In this document: positions 10,281-11,998 of the stretch, in pieces
Layout of the letters: each line of letters opens with the position of its first letter
Position numbering within the stretch: position 1 is the first letter of the stretch
Assembly: GCA_031553225.1 (NCBI GenBank)
Contig: JAVBLU010000063.1
Span: 1-11,998 of the forward strand
DNA length: 11,998 bases
DNA from: JAVBLU01 sp031553225
GTDB lineage: Bacteria > Bacillota > Clostridia > Christensenellales > UBA1750
Direction of reading: 5' to 3'
The notes under the pieces: model-generated
Seen by the model: the letters and a program-made list of their open reading frames with translations, nothing else
Told to the model about the DNA's origin: nothing
The model's database searches: none
Position numbers and translations under genes: made by a program

Positions 10281-11299
10281 GCCGCTTTATCGTTACGGCC
10301 CAAAGCGAGTCGCTGCAGGAGGCGATGGCCGAGCTGCAGAGGCTGTTCCCTTTCAGCGAAAAACCCTGCGAGCTGGAGCCGGGCGTGGCGCTGGTCAGCT
10401 TTGCCGCGGACGGGCCGGCCGTAACCGGCGCGGTGCGCGCAAAACCGCCGCTCTTTTTGCGCCATATACAGCCCGTGCAGGCGCAGGTGCCCGTGCACGG
10501 CGACAGAGACGACCTTTCGGCCATGGCCGACGCGGCCCTGCGCCTGCTGCCCGAGCTGGACGAGCATGTGCCCTTCTCGGTGCAGGCCCGCATCTTCGCG
10601 GCGGACGAGCCGGCCTACGGCCGCTTCGACGTGAACAACGCCCTGGCGGACGCGCTGTGCGGGGCCGGCCTTGCGCTGGACGTGCGCAGCCCCGGCCAGG
10701 CGCTCTCGGTGGCGGTGTGCCCGGGCGCGGCGTACCTGGGCGCGTCCCGCGTACAGGACAACCTGAGCGATTGGGCGGGCGGCTGCCGGCGGTTCGCCCG
10801 CGACGAGGAGATGATCTCCCGCGCCGAGTTTAAGCTTTTGGAGGCGCTGGACGCCTTTGGGATCAGCCTGCCCGAAAACGGTCTGGCGGTCGATCTGGGC
10901 GCGGCGCCCGGCGGCTGGACGCGCGTGCTGCGGCAGCGGGGCCTGCGCGTAATCGCCGTGGACCCGGCCGCCCTGGACCCGCGCCTTGCGCAGGACGCCT
11001 TCGTGCGCCACGAGCGGTGCACGGCCGAGGTGTTTCTGCCGCGCGCGCCCCGCTTTGACCTGCTGGTGAACGACATGAAGATGGACAGCCGAGACACCGC
11101 CCGCCTGAGCGTCGACTATGCCCGGCGGCTGCGCACCGGCGGTTTGGCCGTGGTCACCCTCAAGCTTCCCGTTCGCGGCTTCCCCGCCGTCGCCCATCAC
11201 GCCATGGCTCTTTTGCGCCCGCACCTCACCCTTTTGCACGCCCGGCAGCTTTTTCATAACCGTCAGGAGCTCACCCTGGTTCTGCGCAAGGACGATTGA
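10277..11299 (+). CDS. RlmM/FtsJ-type SAM-dependent 2'-O-ribose RNA methyltransferase
   Basis: This 340-aa protein likely methylates a ribose 2'-OH in RNA, most probably 23S rRNA. The N-terminal half (about 1-170) has no catalytic motif and corresponds in position to the THUMP-like RNA-binding region of E. coli RlmM. The C-terminal half is a Rossmann methyltransferase with the SAM-binding motif DLGAAPGGW at 206-213/214. The K-D-K-E catalytic tetrad of RrmJ/FtsJ enzymes is complete: Lys186 (AEFKLLEAL), Asp266 (LLVNDMK), Lys296 (VTLKLP) and Glu331 (NRQELTLVL). The length is close to the 366 aa of E. coli RlmM, which modifies C2498. The start is fixed by the ATGA overlap; an in-frame extension back to 10052 would lie inside the hydrolase gene. 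The exact target nucleotide in this organism is inference, so no symbol is assigned. Confidence 0.85.
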   Translation: MSRFIVTAQSESLQEAMAELQRLFPFSEKPCELEPGVALVSFAADGPAVTGAVRAKPPLFLRHIQPVQAQVPVHGDRDDLSAMADAALRLLPELDEHVPFSVQARIFAADEPAYGRFDVNNALADALCGAGLALDVRSPGQALSVAVCPGAAYLGASRVQDNLSDWAGGCRRFARDEEMISRAEFKLLEALDAFGISLPENGLAVDLGAAPGGWTRVLRQRGLRVIAVDPAALDPRLAQDAFVRHERCTAEVFLPRAPRFDLLVNDMKMDSRDTARLSVDYARRLRTGGLAVVTLKLPVRGFPAVAHHAMALLRPHLTLLHARQLFHNRQELTLVLRKDD

Positions 11300-11303
11300 G
11301 GCG

Positions 11304-11330
11304 GCGGGGAAGGGCGCTGCCCTTCCCCGC
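11304..11330 (+). terminator. Hairpin terminator after the methyltransferase
   Basis: GCGGGGAAGGGC (11304-11315) pairs perfectly with GCCCTTCCCCGC (11319-11330) around a 3-base loop GCT, giving a 12-bp stem five bases after the stop. No T-run follows (GTTCCCC), so it is terminator-like by position and strength rather than by a canonical U-tract. Confidence 0.6.
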
Positions 11331-11353
11331 GTTCCCCTGGTCCCTGCGGCGCT

Positions 11354-11381
11354 TTTACAGGGCGCTCAAGTTTGGTATAAT
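11354..11381 (+). promoter_or_regulatory. Extended -10 sigma-A promoter of the MBL-fold hydrolase gene
   Basis: TTTACA (11354-11359) and TATAAT (11376-11381) are separated by 16 bp, and TGG before the -10 box makes the extended TGnTATAAT form. Transcription should begin near 11388, giving a leader of about 17 nt that is mostly the ribosome-binding site. Confidence 0.8.
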
Positions 11382-11390
11382 GAGGGGCGT

Positions 11391-11400
11391 AAGGGGGGAG
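11391..11400 (+). promoter_or_regulatory. Shine-Dalgarno site of the MBL-fold gene
   Basis: AAGGGGGGAG ends four bases before ATG 11405. With the promoter just upstream it fixes this start. Confidence 0.75.
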
Positions 11401-11404
11401 CGCG

Positions 11405-11998
11405 ATGCGTCTGCACGTGCTGGGCTGTCACGGACCGTACCCGCCGGCGGGGGGCGGGTGTTCGTCGTATCTGCTGGAAGCGGCGGGCCGGTTTGTGCTC
11501 ATCGACTGCGGGAGCGGCGCGCTCAGCCGTCTGCAGGAGGTGTGCGGCGTCCAGCGGCTGGACGCGGTGGTGCTCAGCCACGGCCACGCCGACCACGCGG
11601 GCGAGCTGCCCATTCTGCGCTACGCGCTGGAGCGGCTGGCGGCGCAGGGGTTACGGCGCGAGCCCCTTGCCATATATGCGCCGCAGGACGTAACCGGCCC
11701 GGCCGCAGGCGCGCTTGCCGGGGGTGCGCTGCGCCACGTGGTTGTGCGCGGCGGGGAAACGGCGCAGGTCGCGGGGCTTCAGGCGGCCTTTTTTGACGTG
11801 CGGCATCCCGTGCCCTGCGTCGCCGTGCGGCTGACGGACGCAGCGCGCAAGCTGTGCTATTCCGGCGACAGCGCCGGGCCCGAAGGCGTGCTGGCCGCCG
11901 CCCGGAACGCGGACCTGCTGTTGTGCGACGCGGCCTTTTTGCACGAGCAGCTGGGCGAGCTCAGCCCGCATATGTCCGCAAGACAGGCCGGGGAGGTC
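11405..11998 (+). CDS. Metallo-beta-lactamase-fold hydrolase, 3' partial
   Basis: The first 198 residues are visible and the frame is open to the right edge. The protein belongs to the RNase Z-like / YhfI-like branch of the MBL superfamily, binding two metal ions. The start MRLHVLGCHGPYPPAGGGCS followed by SYLLE matches the first beta strands. The metal motif HGHADH covers His59, His61, Asp63 and His64. His134 (DVRHPVP), Asp155 (YSGDSAGP) and His189 (SPHMSARQAGE) follow in the family order. The rest of the C-terminus lies beyond the window. There is no signal peptide, so it is probably cytoplasmic. The substrate cannot be deduced; true RNase Z is less likely because no exosite arm is visible in this part. 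It has its own promoter and is separated from the methyltransferase by a hairpin. Confidence 0.88.
   Translation, partial: MRLHVLGCHGPYPPAGGGCSSYLLEAAGRFVLIDCGSGALSRLQEVCGVQRLDAVVLSHGHADHAGELPILRYALERLAAQGLRREPLAIYAPQDVTGPAAGALAGGALRHVVVRGGETAQVAGLQAAFFDVRHPVPCVAVRLTDAARKLCYSGDSAGPEGVLAAARNADLLLCDAAFLHEQLGELSPHMSARQAGEV

Overview
This window is ordinary, GC-rich bacterial chromosome centred on the RNA polymerase genes rpoB and rpoC, all on the + strand. The RpoB and RpoC proteins (1235 and 1171 aa) have no large lineage-specific insertions. RpoB ends in a long acidic tail, ribosome-binding sites are strong, and one promoter is a perfect sigma-A consensus. Together these suggest a high-GC member of the Bacillota, probably a Clostridia-type anaerobe. 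The genus cannot be told from the sequence alone.

Layout: (1) 2-1435, a class B penicillin-binding protein (transpeptidase) that runs off the left edge. The first ~100 bases are G-rich low-complexity sequence and look like a poor contig end. (2) 1436-1757, a 322-base gap with a terminator-like hairpin, a perfect TTGACA-17-TATAAT promoter, and a ~200-nt leader that can fold into two stacked helices ahead of rpoB. (3) 1758-5465 rpoB and 5532-9047 rpoC, separated by 66 bases that hold a hairpin and a Shine-Dalgarno site. A 16-bp perfect hairpin follows rpoC. (4) 9150-10280, a glucuronoyl-esterase-like (CE15-type) alpha/beta hydrolase. It overlaps by ATGA with (5) 10277-11299, an RlmM/FtsJ-type 2'-O-ribose RNA methyltransferase that ends in a 12-bp hairpin. 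(6) 11405 to the right edge, a metallo-beta-lactamase-fold hydrolase with its own extended -10 promoter, cut by the window end.

How the parts relate: rpoB and rpoC encode the two large catalytic subunits of RNA polymerase and appear to be transcribed together from the promoter at 1525-1553. The rplJ/rplL genes that commonly precede rpoB are not here; a cell-wall gene takes that place. The hydrolase and methyltransferase form a translationally coupled pair with no obvious shared pathway.

I do not see an undescribed defence, mobile or biosynthetic system. There is no CRISPR array, insertion sequence, tRNA or rRNA. The items most worth a second look are the structured rpoB leader, the rpoB synteny break, and the pairing of a CE15-like enzyme lacking a signal peptide with an rRNA-methyltransferase-like gene.
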